Positions 8,361 through 18,416 are shown, counted from the stretch's first letter. The stretch is 53,739 nucleotides of DNA from Shewanella holmiensis (GCF_025370255.1 NZ_JAMTCD010000025.1:1-53739); one strand, 5' to 3'. The notes: a model not told the origin generated them from the letters alone. Made by a program: numbers and translations.

Positions 8361-8927
8361 TTATTCTGTCGTTTGAACCGATTGAGCTAAAAACTGTTGC
8401 GCAAGAAAAAGGGCACTCACGCTGCGCGACTCGGTAAAATCAGCGTTGCCTAACAATGATTGCCAATCGTCTAATGCCCATGGCACAACAATAATGGGTT
8501 CAGGCTCATCACCTTCAAGCTCACTGAAATATAGCTCTTCAGCTATAAAAATGTGCATTTTACTTGAGAAGTAGCCTGGTGCAAGTGAGAGAGTTTTAAG
8601 ATGAGTGAGTTTTTTGCTACCAAAACCAATTTCTTCTTGCAGTTCTCGGTTAGCGGCCTCAACAGCTTCCTCTCCAGGATCAATTAACCCTTTAGGAAAG
8701 CCTAATTCATAACTGTCAGTACCTGCGGCATATTCTTTTGCGAGTAACAGTTTGCCCTCATGCACAGGCACCACCATCACAGCGCCACGACTTCCACCTT
8801 TCATTCGCTCATATTGGCGTTCAACACCATTGGAAAACTTAAGATGAACTTGCTCAATTTGAAATAGTCGACTTTTAGCGACAACTTCTGTGTGCAAGAT
8901 TTCCGGCTTACTATGCCGCTGTGTCAT
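8361..8927 (-). CDS. nudE: ADP compounds hydrolase NudE (Nudix)
   Basis: Hydrolyses ADP-ribose, NADH, Ap3A and similar nucleotides. The 188-residue protein has a complete Nudix box from Gly80 to about residue 102: Gly80, Glu86, Arg94-Glu95, Glu98-Glu99 and Gly101 are all in register with the GX5EX7REUXEEXGU consensus. It is divergent from yrfG, as in E. coli where the same neighbours occur, except that yrfF (igaA), which lies between them there, is absent here. Confidence 0.92.
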   Translation of the reverse strand: MTQRHSKPEILHTEVVAKSRLFQIEQVHLKFSNGVERQYERMKGGSRGAVMVVPVHEGKLLLAKEYAAGTDSYELGFPKGLIDPGEEAVEAANRELQEEIGFGSKKLTHLKTLSLAPGYFSSKMHIFIAEELYFSELEGDEPEPIIVVPWALDDWQSLLGNADFTESRSVSALFLAQQFLAQSVQTTE

Positions 8928-9004
8928 TGCAACCTCATGTGACGAATGAATAAAGACAAGTTACAATCTTACTATCCTAAGCGTAATCCACAACCGGAAT
9001 TTTC

Positions 9005-9679
9005 ATGTTTCCTTGGCATAAGATAGATACTGTTCTGCTCGACATGGATGGCACCCTACTTGATCTACACTTTGATAATCATTTTTGGCTGACTTTAGTG
9101 CCGCAGCAATTAAGCCAACAAAAACAAATTAGCCTAGATGCGGCCAAGCTGCTAGTTGAAACGGCATACCACAAAGTGGCTGGTACGTTAGAGTGGTATT
9201 GCTTAGATTATTGGCAGCAACAACTTGGACTAGATATTCTCACATTGCATTACTCATTAGTTGAGCGCATTCAAATGCGTCAAGACAGCATGCCTTTTCT
9301 TATGGCATTAGGACGTGTGAATAAAAAACGTATTTTATTCACCAATGCTCACCCTAAAAGTTTAGCGCTGAAACTTGAGCATACTGAACTGGCGAATGGT
9401 TTAGATGCAATGTTATCAAGCCACGAGACAGGTTATCCAAAAGAGCACCCACAATTTTGGCTAACCGCAATAGAGAAATATCAATTGAACCCTGCTAGAT
9501 GTTTATTTATTGATGACAGTGAAGCGATTTTACAGGCATCTAAAAAAGCAGGAATAGGGTTCCAGTTAGGCATTAAAAATCCTGACAGCCAAAAAGGCCA
9601 TACCCAGTTCCATGACTTTCCCGCTATCGACGATTACCATCACTTGTTAGATGAGTTGCTTAACCTCAATGTCGAATGA
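9005..9679 (+). CDS. yrfG: GMP/IMP nucleotidase YrfG (HAD family)
   Basis: A 224-residue haloacid-dehalogenase-type phosphatase acting on purine nucleotide monophosphates. HAD motif I is DMDGT (Asp13, Asp15), motif II is TN (113-114), motif III is Lys146 in GYPKE, and motif IV is DD (170-171) in FIDDSEA. The similarity to E. coli YrfG runs the whole length, including WYCLDYW and NPDS. In enterobacteria hslR follows directly; here the 11.5-kb gsp operon sits between them on the other strand. Confidence 0.93.
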   Translation: MFPWHKIDTVLLDMDGTLLDLHFDNHFWLTLVPQQLSQQKQISLDAAKLLVETAYHKVAGTLEWYCLDYWQQQLGLDILTLHYSLVERIQMRQDSMPFLMALGRVNKKRILFTNAHPKSLALKLEHTELANGLDAMLSSHETGYPKEHPQFWLTAIEKYQLNPARCLFIDDSEAILQASKKAGIGFQLGIKNPDSQKGHTQFHDFPAIDDYHHLLDELLNLNVE

Positions 9680-9894
9680 ATAAATGAACTATGAACGCCA
9701 ATACACAAGGTTTGAGAGTAAAGTTTAGAGCGGTATTGCTAGCGAAGTGAATATACATACCAACAGCAAGTCTATCGCAATAATTCGAGTGTAAAAATAA
9801 TAAGATGAGCGAGTAGAAAAGCTGTTTTATATACCTAGCTTTATGACTTTATAGCCTCAATGTTGTCAAAAATGGTCAAAGTGATCATTTATTA

Positions 9895-9923
9895 GCAATA
9901 AAAAAGGGTGCATAGCACCCTTT
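9895..9923 (-). terminator. Terminator of the gsp operon
   Basis: On the minus strand AAAGGGTGC and GCACCCTTT (9903-9923) pair around a 3-nt loop and run into TTTTT. The rest of the 279-bp gap between yrfG and gspN (9680-9958) shows nothing I can identify. Confidence 0.88.
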
Positions 9924-9958
9924 AGTCACAGTCAATAACCTGCATCAAGTTAATAGCT

Positions 9959-10720
9959 TTACAAACCTGGAATGTTGCCTTGGTAATTAATCGGGTAATA
10001 ACCCTGACTATCTTGCTTACCTAAAAAGCTTAGTGCTTTACGTAAATCCTCTGGCTGTGTATCTGTAGGTTTTATCTTGGCACTGACTTTAACCAAATTA
10101 TTTTCAGCCAAGGTTATGGTGCCAGATAGCCCTAATTGATTGCTCTGTTCATCTGTGTTTAACAGCACCTGTCCATCTCGACAACTTAAGCCTAAGGTAA
10201 CATCACCTAAAGGATACTCACCAAATTGGTTAGTAACACCTACACTATTTAAAAAAAGTTTACCCGCTAGCTGATCACACCAAGGCGTACCCTGCTCGAG
10301 AGTCTCAATCATTAAGCTAACATCACCAGTAACACTTGTCTTAAAGGGTAAGCGACTACCGCCTAAAATAAAGCTACTGGGTGCATCAAATCGAATATTG
10401 TCAGCTTTAAGCCCTGAAAATGAATAGCTAATATGGCCTTTACCGCTAACCGCTGTTGCTCGGCTGCCCAGTTGAAAATCTATATTCGCTTGCCCAATAA
10501 ACAATGCAAAAGGATTTAATTTCCAACTGACATGCTCTAACTGACGCTGATCAATTCGAATAAAGTCAGCATTACCTTGCCATAAGGTGCCATCAACACC
10601 CGAAAGCTGAACACTATTGGGTAATGGCGCAATACTGACTAGCCAGTTTGCGGGGACGTATACGAACAAAAACACCACATACACCAAAATGGCAATGCCA
10701 ATTTTAACAAATAACTTCAC
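9959..10720 (-). CDS. gspN: Type II secretion protein GspN
   Basis: A 253-residue protein, one N-terminal membrane span (about 4-24) and a periplasmic remainder rich in beta-type sequence. GspN is an accessory inner-membrane component present in some type II secretion systems and dispensable in several. The call rests on position (last gene of the operon) and the characteristic LSGVDGTLWQGNA near the N-terminus. It lies 9 bp after gspM. Confidence 0.85.
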   Translation of the reverse strand: MKLFVKIGIAILVYVVFLFVYVPANWLVSIAPLPNSVQLSGVDGTLWQGNADFIRIDQRQLEHVSWKLNPFALFIGQANIDFQLGSRATAVSGKGHISYSFSGLKADNIRFDAPSSFILGGSRLPFKTSVTGDVSLMIETLEQGTPWCDQLAGKLFLNSVGVTNQFGEYPLGDVTLGLSCRDGQVLLNTDEQSNQLGLSGTITLAENNLVKVSAKIKPTDTQPEDLRKALSFLGKQDSQGYYPINYQGNIPGL

Positions 10721-10729
10721 ACAAATTCC

Positions 10730-11206
10730 TTACTGGGATAACTGAATACGTCTGACATTCACAAAACCGACAGTATCTGATTCAGATAAGTCAACGCTGT
10801 CTAACGTTAAACCTTTTTGAACAACAAGCTCATGTAAATAACCTAATAACGCATCAAAAGGCACATCATCCATCCACAGTTGAATTTTGTTACCTTGTGG
10901 CTGCATACGGGTTATTTCTAATGAATATTGGCCAGCAGTTTGGTTGACGATAGAACTTAAACTTCCCTTAACCTTAGCCTTCGCGCCTGCTTGAGCGAGT
11001 CCAGCAATTTCATTAGCGGCTTTTTTTACATAGTTTAATGTTTGTAGGGCGGCTTTATGATTACGCTCTGCATCTTCTTGTGCCGATGATATCGGTGACC
11101 AAATGCCCCAATATAACACCCCTATTAATACGAAGAAGCCACAAAACCCCACCAGTTGTTGCTCTCGTATTGCTAAGCTTTGCCACCAGGTACGCAAATT
11201 TTCCAT
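10730..11206 (-). CDS. gspM: Type II secretion protein GspM
   Basis: A 158-residue inner-membrane protein: a short cytoplasmic start (MENLRTWWQSLAIREQQL), one membrane span at about 19-35, and a periplasmic ferredoxin-like domain. GspM partners GspL in the inner-membrane platform. It starts 1 bp after the gspL stop, so translation is probably coupled. Confidence 0.9.
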   Translation of the reverse strand: MENLRTWWQSLAIREQQLVGFCGFFVLIGVLYWGIWSPISSAQEDAERNHKAALQTLNYVKKAANEIAGLAQAGAKAKVKGSLSSIVNQTAGQYSLEITRMQPQGNKIQLWMDDVPFDALLGYLHELVVQKGLTLDSVDLSESDTVGFVNVRRIQLSQ

Positions 11207-11207
11207 A

Positions 11208-12425
11208 TTATTTGCTCCTCAACGTTAAGGTACTCGTGACACTGTCATCGTTACTGTTCATTGCACCACCGTCTAATTGGAAGTCTTTGGCAACGATATC
11301 TTTAAATTTATCTAACTGCGCGTAATTATCTGCAGTGACTTGCATTCTCAATTCATTGCGATTCGCTTCAAAGCGTAAGGTTGTCGGCTTTAACTGAGGG
11401 ACTTGAGTAAAGGCTGGTTTAAGCCCATCCAGCATCTCGAAAAAGGCCGCACCGCCTCCTTGACCTTGCATGCTGCGTAGCTGGCTATCCATTTGTGAAC
11501 GGATATTAACAATACGGTTTATGCCAGGGGATACCGTTTTAAAAATCGCTTCACTTTGGCTGCGTAATTCAGCAGTTTGTTGATTAAGCTGAGAAATGGC
11601 TAAACCTTTATTGACCAGAGCCAACAGGATCACGATACCTGTAATGACAGCTGCGTTACGCCACAAAATAAGCTGTTTGCTATATTCACGCTTAGGTTTA
11701 TAAATGCCTGAGAGTAAGTTAACTGGCGCATGCAAAATCCCCTTTGCAAGCACCATCATTGGCAGCTCTAATGGCTTAGCCGTTAACACTAAATCCGGTG
11801 TTTCAATTTGAATATTGTCACTGTAGCAAGCAACATCAATAGCTTGTTGATCGGTGACTTGTTGCTGGGCATCGACTAATAATTTAGGTAAGGCTAACGA
11901 CGCCCAGGATTTAGGCAAACTCACCCCCGCACCGTCGCCTGTGCGCAGTAAATACTCTTCACCGAAACTCATTATCGCCCAGCGGCATTGCTCAAGCGGT
12001 AACGCTAAACAATCTGGCACAATACGCTTTGCTTTTAAGCCTGCATCGCTAAGCCAGCTTAGCCATTGCTGCATTTGCTGATGTTCAACGGCAATCACAT
12101 TAATATTTTCACCCTGACGAGGGCCGACAACAAAATGCATGTCATCTACATCACTGGCTAGGGACTCTTCCAGCATAAATGGCAAAGCTTTTAGTGCTTG
12201 GCGTTGACCCTTTTCTGGCAACGCGATTTGAGTTAACGTCATGCTTGCAGCTGGCACAAGGACATCAACTGGCCTATTGCCAACGCGCTCAGTTAAACTG
12301 GCAAGACTTGATGCGTCAGGCAATTCACCCGATGCGATAATCTCTTGCTCTTGTTCAGACCATACTAGCCATGAACATGAGTGTTCTGATGTTTTTCCTA
12401 ATCGGATAAATAGCCTTTCAGACAC
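11208..12425 (-). CDS. gspL: Type II secretion protein GspL
   Basis: A 405-residue bitopic protein. The large cytoplasmic N-terminal part (about 1-250) has the actin-like fold that holds the GspE ATPase at the membrane. One span follows at about 255-275, then a periplasmic domain that binds GspM. No conserved catalytic residue is expected. About 48 bp separate it from gspK. Confidence 0.92.
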   Translation of the reverse strand: MSERLFIRLGKTSEHSCSWLVWSEQEQEIIASGELPDASSLASLTERVGNRPVDVLVPAASMTLTQIALPEKGQRQALKALPFMLEESLASDVDDMHFVVGPRQGENINVIAVEHQQMQQWLSWLSDAGLKAKRIVPDCLALPLEQCRWAIMSFGEEYLLRTGDGAGVSLPKSWASLALPKLLVDAQQQVTDQQAIDVACYSDNIQIETPDLVLTAKPLELPMMVLAKGILHAPVNLLSGIYKPKREYSKQLILWRNAAVITGIVILLALVNKGLAISQLNQQTAELRSQSEAIFKTVSPGINRIVNIRSQMDSQLRSMQGQGGGAAFFEMLDGLKPAFTQVPQLKPTTLRFEANRNELRMQVTADNYAQLDKFKDIVAKDFQLDGGAMNSNDDSVTSTLTLRSK

Positions 12426-12473
12426 TGTTATTCTCCACCAATCTCTAACTGCTTCATGCTGTTGAGTTTGTTA

Positions 12474-13463
12474 TTATTGTTGTCCACCGTACTGGCGGGT
12501 AATCACATCTAAGTTATTACCATTACGCTTCAATACACTGTCCATTCTGAATACTGCATTATCGACTTTGGCACCAGAATGCAGTAAAAAATAGTTACTT
12601 GTTACAACAAAGCTTGAGCGAAAATCCGCCTCAGATTTTATGCCTCTTACTGACGAGTTTTCCCAAAAGTCTTCTATCTTTTCGAAACCGTCTGCGGGAC
12701 GTTGATTAATAATACTTTCGGCATCAGAGATTGATATCTGATTATCTAGCATGCCCACCATTAATGCAGCCTGTTCTATTTCAATGGTATTAACGTTCAA
12801 CAGCTGGCGATTATCGCCGGGTATTGCACACACATAAGGCATTAGTTTTACGTAAATATCCTGCGTAAATCCCAGTACAGCACGCAATTCACTGCGATGT
12901 TGCATTAGTGTATTTGCAGCGCGGTAAGGTACTTTACGTGATTCGTATTCCGCATCTTCAGCGCCAAATGGACTGGTTAACGAATCTTCATCAATATAAT
13001 CTTTTAACGTATGGGTTAAACGTTCTGCGCCAAACTCATCCATACCCAGAGCGATTAACAATCCTTGAAATTGCTTAGCCGCCAATGTCAATTTCGGCTG
13101 ACCGTTTTCCACTTCTTTTGACTCTACACCTACTGCATTAAGGTTAAAACAGGCTCGCATATCATCAATTTCACCGGCAATCACCCCATCTTCTACCGGA
13201 AATACCACATCCGCCAATGCCCAATATTGTTGCCGATGAACGGTATTACCGTCGGCATCTTCAAAGTCTTGTTTTAAGACCTTCATTGCCAGTTCTTCGC
13301 CCGATAACGCATACCAATATGCTTGATCGTATTGGGCTAAATTTAAAGTTCGACGCATGGACAATTGATTGCGACTAGTAATATTAGTGGCAATAATCAC
13401 CACCATGGCGACAATTAAAATCACCACAATCATGGCGACGCCTTGCTGCTTATGACGCCCCAT
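12474..13463 (-). CDS. gspK: Type II secretion minor pseudopilin GspK
   Basis: Tip subunit of the pseudopilus. From the ATG at 13463 the product is 329 residues; an in-frame TTG one codon earlier is less likely. The start overlaps the gspJ stop by one base. The prepilin signal is MGRHKQQG with cleavage after Gly8, followed by a hydrophobic helix. GspK is the pseudopilin that lacks Glu at position +5, and here that residue is Val, as expected. A large alpha domain follows. Confidence 0.93.
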   Translation of the reverse strand: MGRHKQQGVAMIVVILIVAMVVIIATNITSRNQLSMRRTLNLAQYDQAYWYALSGEELAMKVLKQDFEDADGNTVHRQQYWALADVVFPVEDGVIAGEIDDMRACFNLNAVGVESKEVENGQPKLTLAAKQFQGLLIALGMDEFGAERLTHTLKDYIDEDSLTSPFGAEDAEYESRKVPYRAANTLMQHRSELRAVLGFTQDIYVKLMPYVCAIPGDNRQLLNVNTIEIEQAALMVGMLDNQISISDAESIINQRPADGFEKIEDFWENSSVRGIKSEADFRSSFVVTSNYFLLHSGAKVDNAVFRMDSVLKRNGNNLDVITRQYGGQQ

Positions 13464-14218
13464 CAACCTCGCCCACCATCATTATCACCAGGACTCACTT
13501 GACCGCCGTTGTCATCGGTTTCGTCTTGGTTGTCATCTACACCATCATTGCCGTCTTTATTTTTATCATCACCGTTCGCATCGCCTTCATTCGCTTTGGG
13601 GACAGATGCGCCTTTAGGCAGCAAAAACTGGCGTTGAATTTTGCCAAGACCGTCTATTTCAATTTCAATCGCTATACCTTTAGGCATTTGTGTGCCATCA
13701 ACTTTTCGTTCCCATTTATCATTAATATAAAATGAGTACTCAACAGACAACACATTCTCAATAATCAAGGTTTTCAGCGGCTCTTCACCGCTTGCTGGCT
13801 CTGGGTAAGGATAATACCAACGTTCTAGTCGCCCACCTTGAACCACATAAGCGACAGACTGCAAACTCCCTCGGGGTAATATCCCATCTGGGTTTAACCA
13901 ACCTAAACGGTAAAAAACTAACGCTTCAGTTTCTGAATCAAGCATGTTGTCGCCCGCTTGAAAATAACTGCTGCTTCGTTCGCCATCCAAGCCTCTCAAG
14001 GTGCGAGCGACCATCTGGCCTAAGTCTCGTTCAATGGCTCCAAAGCCTTGTTGCAGCGCCTTGAGCCGAACAGAAAAGGTCTTGGTAACTTCATCATTTT
14101 TCATCACTGTTGACAGCACAGAGTTTGCCGCCAAACCAATCATGGCAAAAATAGCAATCGCAATGAGCATTTCCAACAGGGTAAAACCCTTGTTCTTATT
14201 ATCCTCGATTGTGAACAT
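13463..14218 (-). CDS. gspJ: Type II secretion minor pseudopilin GspJ, with an acidic tail
   Basis: A 251-residue pseudopilin with the prepilin site KG|FTLLE (cleavage after Gly11, Glu16 at +5) and a hydrophobic helix. It forms the tip complex with GspI and GspK. The last 45 or so residues, after LPKGASVPKAN, are a low-complexity run of Asp, Asn, Gly and Lys not needed for the fold and unlike the rest of the protein. The start overlaps the end of gspI by 20 bp. The DNA encoding the tail is repetitive and could vary between strains. Confidence 0.93.
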   Translation of the reverse strand: MFTIEDNKNKGFTLLEMLIAIAIFAMIGLAANSVLSTVMKNDEVTKTFSVRLKALQQGFGAIERDLGQMVARTLRGLDGERSSSYFQAGDNMLDSETEALVFYRLGWLNPDGILPRGSLQSVAYVVQGGRLERWYYPYPEPASGEEPLKTLIIENVLSVEYSFYINDKWERKVDGTQMPKGIAIEIEIDGLGKIQRQFLLPKGASVPKANEGDANGDDKNKDGNDGVDDNQDETDDNGGQVSPGDNDGGRG

Positions 14219-14567
14219 AGCTACTCACTTGTGCCACAATACGCTTAAAACGTTCATCTTTACTGACACTGATACGGATCATTCTGAAATTGTCATCCGT
14301 GGTTTTTATCACTTCTCTGCGCCAATACCAATCTTCACCCGCCAATTCCACCTGCCCGTCTTTTGACCCAATCTCAGGAAAGGTCTCAGGTAAACGAGCT
14401 TCAACCATTTGATTACTGGCAACCCACTGGCCGAGTGTACGCTCTTCTAAAACAGGCATATTAGCCATTTGCTCACTTAAACTTTTGGTTACTGATACTG
14501 CAGCGATAGAAAATACCGCCAAAGCAACAATGACTTCCAGTAAGGTCATGCCTTTAGATTTGTTCAT
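14199..14567 (-). CDS. gspI: Type II secretion minor pseudopilin GspI
   Basis: The start is the ATG at 14567, giving MNKSKG|MTLLEV with prepilin cleavage after Gly6 and Glu at +5; upstream in-frame codons would put 14 extra residues before a normal short leader. The product is 122 residues, typical for GspI. It overlaps the end of gspH by 14 bp and the start of gspJ by 20 bp, so this part of the operon is tightly coupled. Confidence 0.92.
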   Translation of the reverse strand: MNKSKGMTLLEVIVALAVFSIAAVSVTKSLSEQMANMPVLEERTLGQWVASNQMVEARLPETFPEIGSKDGQVELAGEDWYWRREVIKTTDDNFRMIRISVSKDERFKRIVAQVSSYVHNRG

Positions 14568-15132
14568 CAAAGCGCCCAATGGACAATCGCCCAATTGCAT
14601 CCCCAACAACTAATACATCAATCGGTTGTCGACTTTCATTGTATGTAACAAAACTCAGTTCAAAGGGGGTCATCTCACCGCTTGGAAACAATAGAACTTG
14701 CGGTACTGGGTTTTTCTTTTTTTCTTCAGCACTGGGCTCATCAATAAAAGGCTCATCAAACCAGGATTCCTGCGATTCGTCTTCTTGGTCTAATGGCATG
14801 CCATCGAGCACCAAAGATAATGTGATTCCCGGTTCTAATTCATGGTTTGAAAGCTGTTTATCTTGTTGTATCGGTTCCCATTTACCGTCGTGGTAAATCA
14901 CAAATTGGTATTGAGTATCATCGATCACAATCCCAATAAATTGACCACTTAATACGGTTTCATCAAGCACCAACTCAGTGGCAGCGATAAAGCGCTGTGC
15001 TTGCTTTTTTAGCAATTGCTCAGGGCCTGCACTGCTCATTGACAAGGTCACAGCTGATGCTGCCAATCCCATTAACAATGCGACTAGCAACATCTCGAGT
15101 AAGGTAAATCCTGCTTGACGATTACGACGCAT
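14554..15132 (-). CDS. gspH: Type II secretion minor pseudopilin GspH
   Basis: A 192-residue pseudopilin with leader MRRNRQAG, cleavage before FTLLE, and a hydrophobic helix at about 9-30. GspH links the GspG shaft to the tip complex. An acidic insertion of some 25 residues (about 116-141, rich in Asp, Glu and Ser) splits the beta-domain. gspG ends 3 bp upstream. Confidence 0.92.
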   Translation of the reverse strand: MRRNRQAGFTLLEMLLVALLMGLAASAVTLSMSSAGPEQLLKKQAQRFIAATELVLDETVLSGQFIGIVIDDTQYQFVIYHDGKWEPIQQDKQLSNHELEPGITLSLVLDGMPLDQEDESQESWFDEPFIDEPSAEEKKKNPVPQVLLFPSGEMTPFELSFVTYNESRQPIDVLVVGDAIGRLSIGRFDEQI

Positions 15133-15135
15133 AAA

Positions 15136-15570
15136 TTATTGGAAGTCTTGTAAATTCCAGTTACCGATATCATCCTCAGTACCTGGTTGACCATCTGGAC
15201 CTGCGCTAAAAATATCTAGCTTCCCATTTTCACCTGGGCTTAATAGAAAGTAATTATTGCGCCAAGGGTCCTGTGGTAAACGTTTAACATAACCATCTTC
15301 ACGGTAATTACGTGGCTCTGGAGATGATGTCGGCTTTTGTACTAATGCTTCTAAACCTTGGTCGGTTGTGGGATAAACGCTGTTATCTAACTTGTACATG
15401 TCTAATGCATTTTCAAGGGCAACAATATCTGAGACCGCTTTTTGTTGATCCGCTTTATCCTTATTGCCCATTAAGTTTGGCACAACCATTGAAGCCAAAA
15501 TCCCTAAAATAACGATAACAACCATCACCTCAAGTAAGGTAAAACCACGTTGTTTGCTGTGCTTTTGCAT
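15136..15570 (-). CDS. gspG: Type II secretion major pseudopilin GspG
   Basis: A 144-residue major shaft subunit. The leader MQKHSKQRG is cleaved before FTLLEVMVVIVILGILA, the classical sequence. The C-terminal region has the calcium-site loop typical of GspG (FSAGPDGQPGTEDDIGNW). It must be processed by a prepilin peptidase (GspO/PilD), which is not encoded in this window; many bacteria of this group use the type IV pilus enzyme PilD. Confidence 0.96.
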   Translation of the reverse strand: MQKHSKQRGFTLLEVMVVIVILGILASMVVPNLMGNKDKADQQKAVSDIVALENALDMYKLDNSVYPTTDQGLEALVQKPTSSPEPRNYREDGYVKRLPQDPWRNNYFLLSPGENGKLDIFSAGPDGQPGTEDDIGNWNLQDFQ

Positions 15571-15626
15571 TAAATACGTCCTCTAAAACTGTGTTGTTGA
15601 TTGGGTCAGGGCTAACGTTGACAGCG

Positions 15627-16859
15627 TTAGCCACTGATCAAATTATTTAACTCTAAAATAGGTTGCAAGATTGCCATTACAATAAATAACACCACGCCAG
15701 CCATGCTGACGACAAGTAAGGGTTCAAATACACCAATAGCGATATTGACGTTTGATTCAAACTCACGGTCTTGGTTATCCGCAGCACGCTCTAACATGTC
15801 TTCCAACTGACCGCTTTTCTCGCCAGAAGCAATCATGTACAGCATCATCGCGGGAAACAATTTAGTGTTGGTTAATGCCGTGCCTAAACTGGTACCTTCA
15901 CGTACTCTTGCTGTTGCATCGTCAACCGCTGCACGTACTTTCACATTTAGCAAAACTTCACTGGCAATCCGCATACCATCGAGTAATGGCACTGCACTAG
16001 CAGATAAAATGCTTAATGTTCTGGCAAAACGTGCTGTATTGATACTTTTACTGACCTTGCCAACCACTGGAAGTTTCAATAATAAAGTATCAAATTTCAT
16101 CCGCATGCTGGGATTCATTAATACTCGCTTGAGGATAACAATCAATGCGACCAATACACCGATTAAAACCACCCCATAATTTTGTACAAAATCAGAAGCT
16201 AATATTAAAAATTGGGTTGTACCTGGCAGCTCTTGCCCCATGTGCTCAAATTGACCCACAACTTTGGGTACGACAGCCGCCAACAGCACGGCAATCACAC
16301 CAACCGCAACGGTTGTTAATACTGCAGGGTAAATCATGGCTTGTGTCAGCTTTGATTTTAACTGCTGGCGACGCTCGGTATAATCAGCTAAACGGTTAAG
16401 CACCACTTCTAAATGACCCGATTTTTCACCCGATGCAACCATGGCGCGGTATAAATCGTCAAACACGTGCGGAAACTCAGCCATTGAATCGGCCAAACTA
16501 TACCCTTCAACCACGCGAGAACGCACCGCCATAATCATATTACCTAGGCGCGCTTTTTCTGATTGTTGTCCAACAGCTTTTAATGCTTCTTCTATGGGAA
16601 GGCCCGCAGCAACTAAGGTCGCAATTTGTCGGGTAATTAAGGCTAACTCAGCAACCGATATGCGTTTCTTAAACAGGTTACCGAAACTAAAGCCACCGCT
16701 TTGTGCACGGGCCTCTTTGTCTGCAACCTGCTGGATCTCAATAGGCATTAACCGCTGTTCACGCAGCTGACTGCGGGCGTGACGAGCAGAGTCAGCTTCT
16801 ATCACCCCTTTTTGCTGTTTGCCTTTTTTATCAAGGGCTTTGTATTCAAACGCTGCCAT
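15627..16859 (-). CDS. gspF: Type II secretion inner-membrane platform protein GspF
   Basis: A 410-residue polytopic protein with two repeated T2SF domains and membrane spans at about 170-195, 222-245 and 377-402. The start MAAFEYKALDKKGKQQKG and the internal SGEKSGHLE and SGEKSGQLEDML signatures (one per repeat) are diagnostic. It works with the GspE ATPase to build the pseudopilus. It begins 3 bp after the gspE stop. Confidence 0.96.
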   Translation of the reverse strand: MAAFEYKALDKKGKQQKGVIEADSARHARSQLREQRLMPIEIQQVADKEARAQSGGFSFGNLFKKRISVAELALITRQIATLVAAGLPIEEALKAVGQQSEKARLGNMIMAVRSRVVEGYSLADSMAEFPHVFDDLYRAMVASGEKSGHLEVVLNRLADYTERRQQLKSKLTQAMIYPAVLTTVAVGVIAVLLAAVVPKVVGQFEHMGQELPGTTQFLILASDFVQNYGVVLIGVLVALIVILKRVLMNPSMRMKFDTLLLKLPVVGKVSKSINTARFARTLSILSASAVPLLDGMRIASEVLLNVKVRAAVDDATARVREGTSLGTALTNTKLFPAMMLYMIASGEKSGQLEDMLERAADNQDREFESNVNIAIGVFEPLLVVSMAGVVLFIVMAILQPILELNNLISG

Positions 16860-16862
16860 TGA

Positions 16863-18416
16863 TTATTCCTCGCGCGTCACACGCAGCACTTCTTCAAGCG
16901 TGGTGACGCCAGCAAGTACTTTACTCATGCCATCGTGACGAATACTTGGGATCGCTTTGCGGACATATTTTTCAATCGCTAACTCACCTCGGCCACCATG
17001 AATCAGCTCACGCACATTGTCATCAACTACCAGCAACTCGTGAATACCAGTACGGCCACGATAGCCATTTTCACCACAGGATTTGCACCCTTTGGCACGG
17101 TATATCACCCGAGTGTCATTGGCGGTAATGCCTAATAATTCCCGTTCACGGTCATCTGGCTCATGGGCTTCTTTACATTTAGGACAAAGCGTTCGAATTA
17201 ATCGTTGTGCTAACACCCCTAATAAACTTGAAGACACAAGGAAAGGTTCAACACCCATATCTTGTAAACGCGTGATCGCCCCCGATGCAGTATTAGTGTG
17301 CAAAGTCGAGATCACTAAATGGCCGGTTAATGAGGCTTGAACGGAGATTTGTGCGGTTTCTAAGTCACGAATTTCACCAATCATAACCACATCAGGATCT
17401 TGACGTAAAATTGCTCTTAATCCTCTGGCGAAGGTCATATCCACTTTGGTGTTGACCTGAGTTTGCCCAATACCTTCAAGTTCATATTCAATCGGATCTT
17501 CAACCGTTAAAATATTGGTATCTTTAGAGTTAATCTCAGTTAAGCCCGCATACAAGGTGGTACTTTTACCAGAACCTGTTGGACCGGTCACCAAAATGAT
17601 GCCGTGGGGTTTACGTATAAGTTGATCGAAGGTTTCACGAATGCTCGGCGTCATACCTAATTGCTGTAAATCTAGGTTACCGGTATTTTTATCCAGCAGA
17701 CGCATTACCACACGCTCGCCATGGCTAGATGGCATGGTTGATACCCGCACATCCACGGCTCGACCGGCTATGCGTAACGAAATACGCCCATCCTGCGGGA
17801 CGCGTTTTTCAGCGATATCGAGGCGCGCCATCACTTTGATACGTGATACCAATAAAGATGATAATTTGCGATTCGGTTTTAATACTTCTTTTAATACCCC
17901 GTCGATACGGAAACGCACAATAAGCTGTTTCTCATAGGTTTCAACGTGAATATCCGATGCCTCTTCTTTGATGGCTTCTGATAATAAAGCGTTAATCAAT
18001 TTGATGATTGGGGCATCATCATCACCTTCTAACAAGTCTTCTGTTTGTGGTAATTCTTCAGCAAGGGTAAATAAATCCATCTCATTGCCAATGTCTTCCA
18101 TTAGCTGCTGCGCTTCAGATGAGTTAGCTTGGTAAGCTTTTGTTAGCTTGGCTTCAAAAGCCGTCTTTTCCAACTTAAACAAAGGTAACTCTTTACCAGT
18201 GTAACGGCGAACCTCAAGCATGGCTTCGATTGGCGTTGTTTCGGTATAAAATAACGCCAACTGCTCATCTTCCTGAGCAAGCACTAATTGAAAACGATGT
18301 GCGAAAGTAAATGGTAGTCGCTCTTTACTGTTAGAGCGAAAAACCTCATCCCCTTCCACTTCTAGCGCTAACTCTTGTGAGGCCAGCGCGAGTGGATCAA
18401 GCGCGCTATCAGTCAT
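16863..18416 (-). CDS. gspE: Type II secretion ATPase GspE
   Basis: Cytoplasmic hexameric ATPase that drives secretion. From ATG 18416 it is 517 residues. An earlier in-frame start would run deep into gspD; at 18416 an AGTGAG ribosome site is well placed, and the gene overlaps the gspD stop by 8 bp. Walker A is GPTGSGKST (278-286), Walker [10 protein letters not shown] (343-351) and the His box ISTLHTN (369-375). A zinc-binding CxxC pair occurs at Cys411/414 and Cys444/447. Confidence 0.96.
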   Translation of the reverse strand: MTDSALDPLALASQELALEVEGDEVFRSNSKERLPFTFAHRFQLVLAQEDEQLALFYTETTPIEAMLEVRRYTGKELPLFKLEKTAFEAKLTKAYQANSSEAQQLMEDIGNEMDLFTLAEELPQTEDLLEGDDDAPIIKLINALLSEAIKEEASDIHVETYEKQLIVRFRIDGVLKEVLKPNRKLSSLLVSRIKVMARLDIAEKRVPQDGRISLRIAGRAVDVRVSTMPSSHGERVVMRLLDKNTGNLDLQQLGMTPSIRETFDQLIRKPHGIILVTGPTGSGKSTTLYAGLTEINSKDTNILTVEDPIEYELEGIGQTQVNTKVDMTFARGLRAILRQDPDVVMIGEIRDLETAQISVQASLTGHLVISTLHTNTASGAITRLQDMGVEPFLVSSSLLGVLAQRLIRTLCPKCKEAHEPDDRERELLGITANDTRVIYRAKGCKSCGENGYRGRTGIHELLVVDDNVRELIHGGRGELAIEKYVRKAIPSIRHDGMSKVLAGVTTLEEVLRVTREE

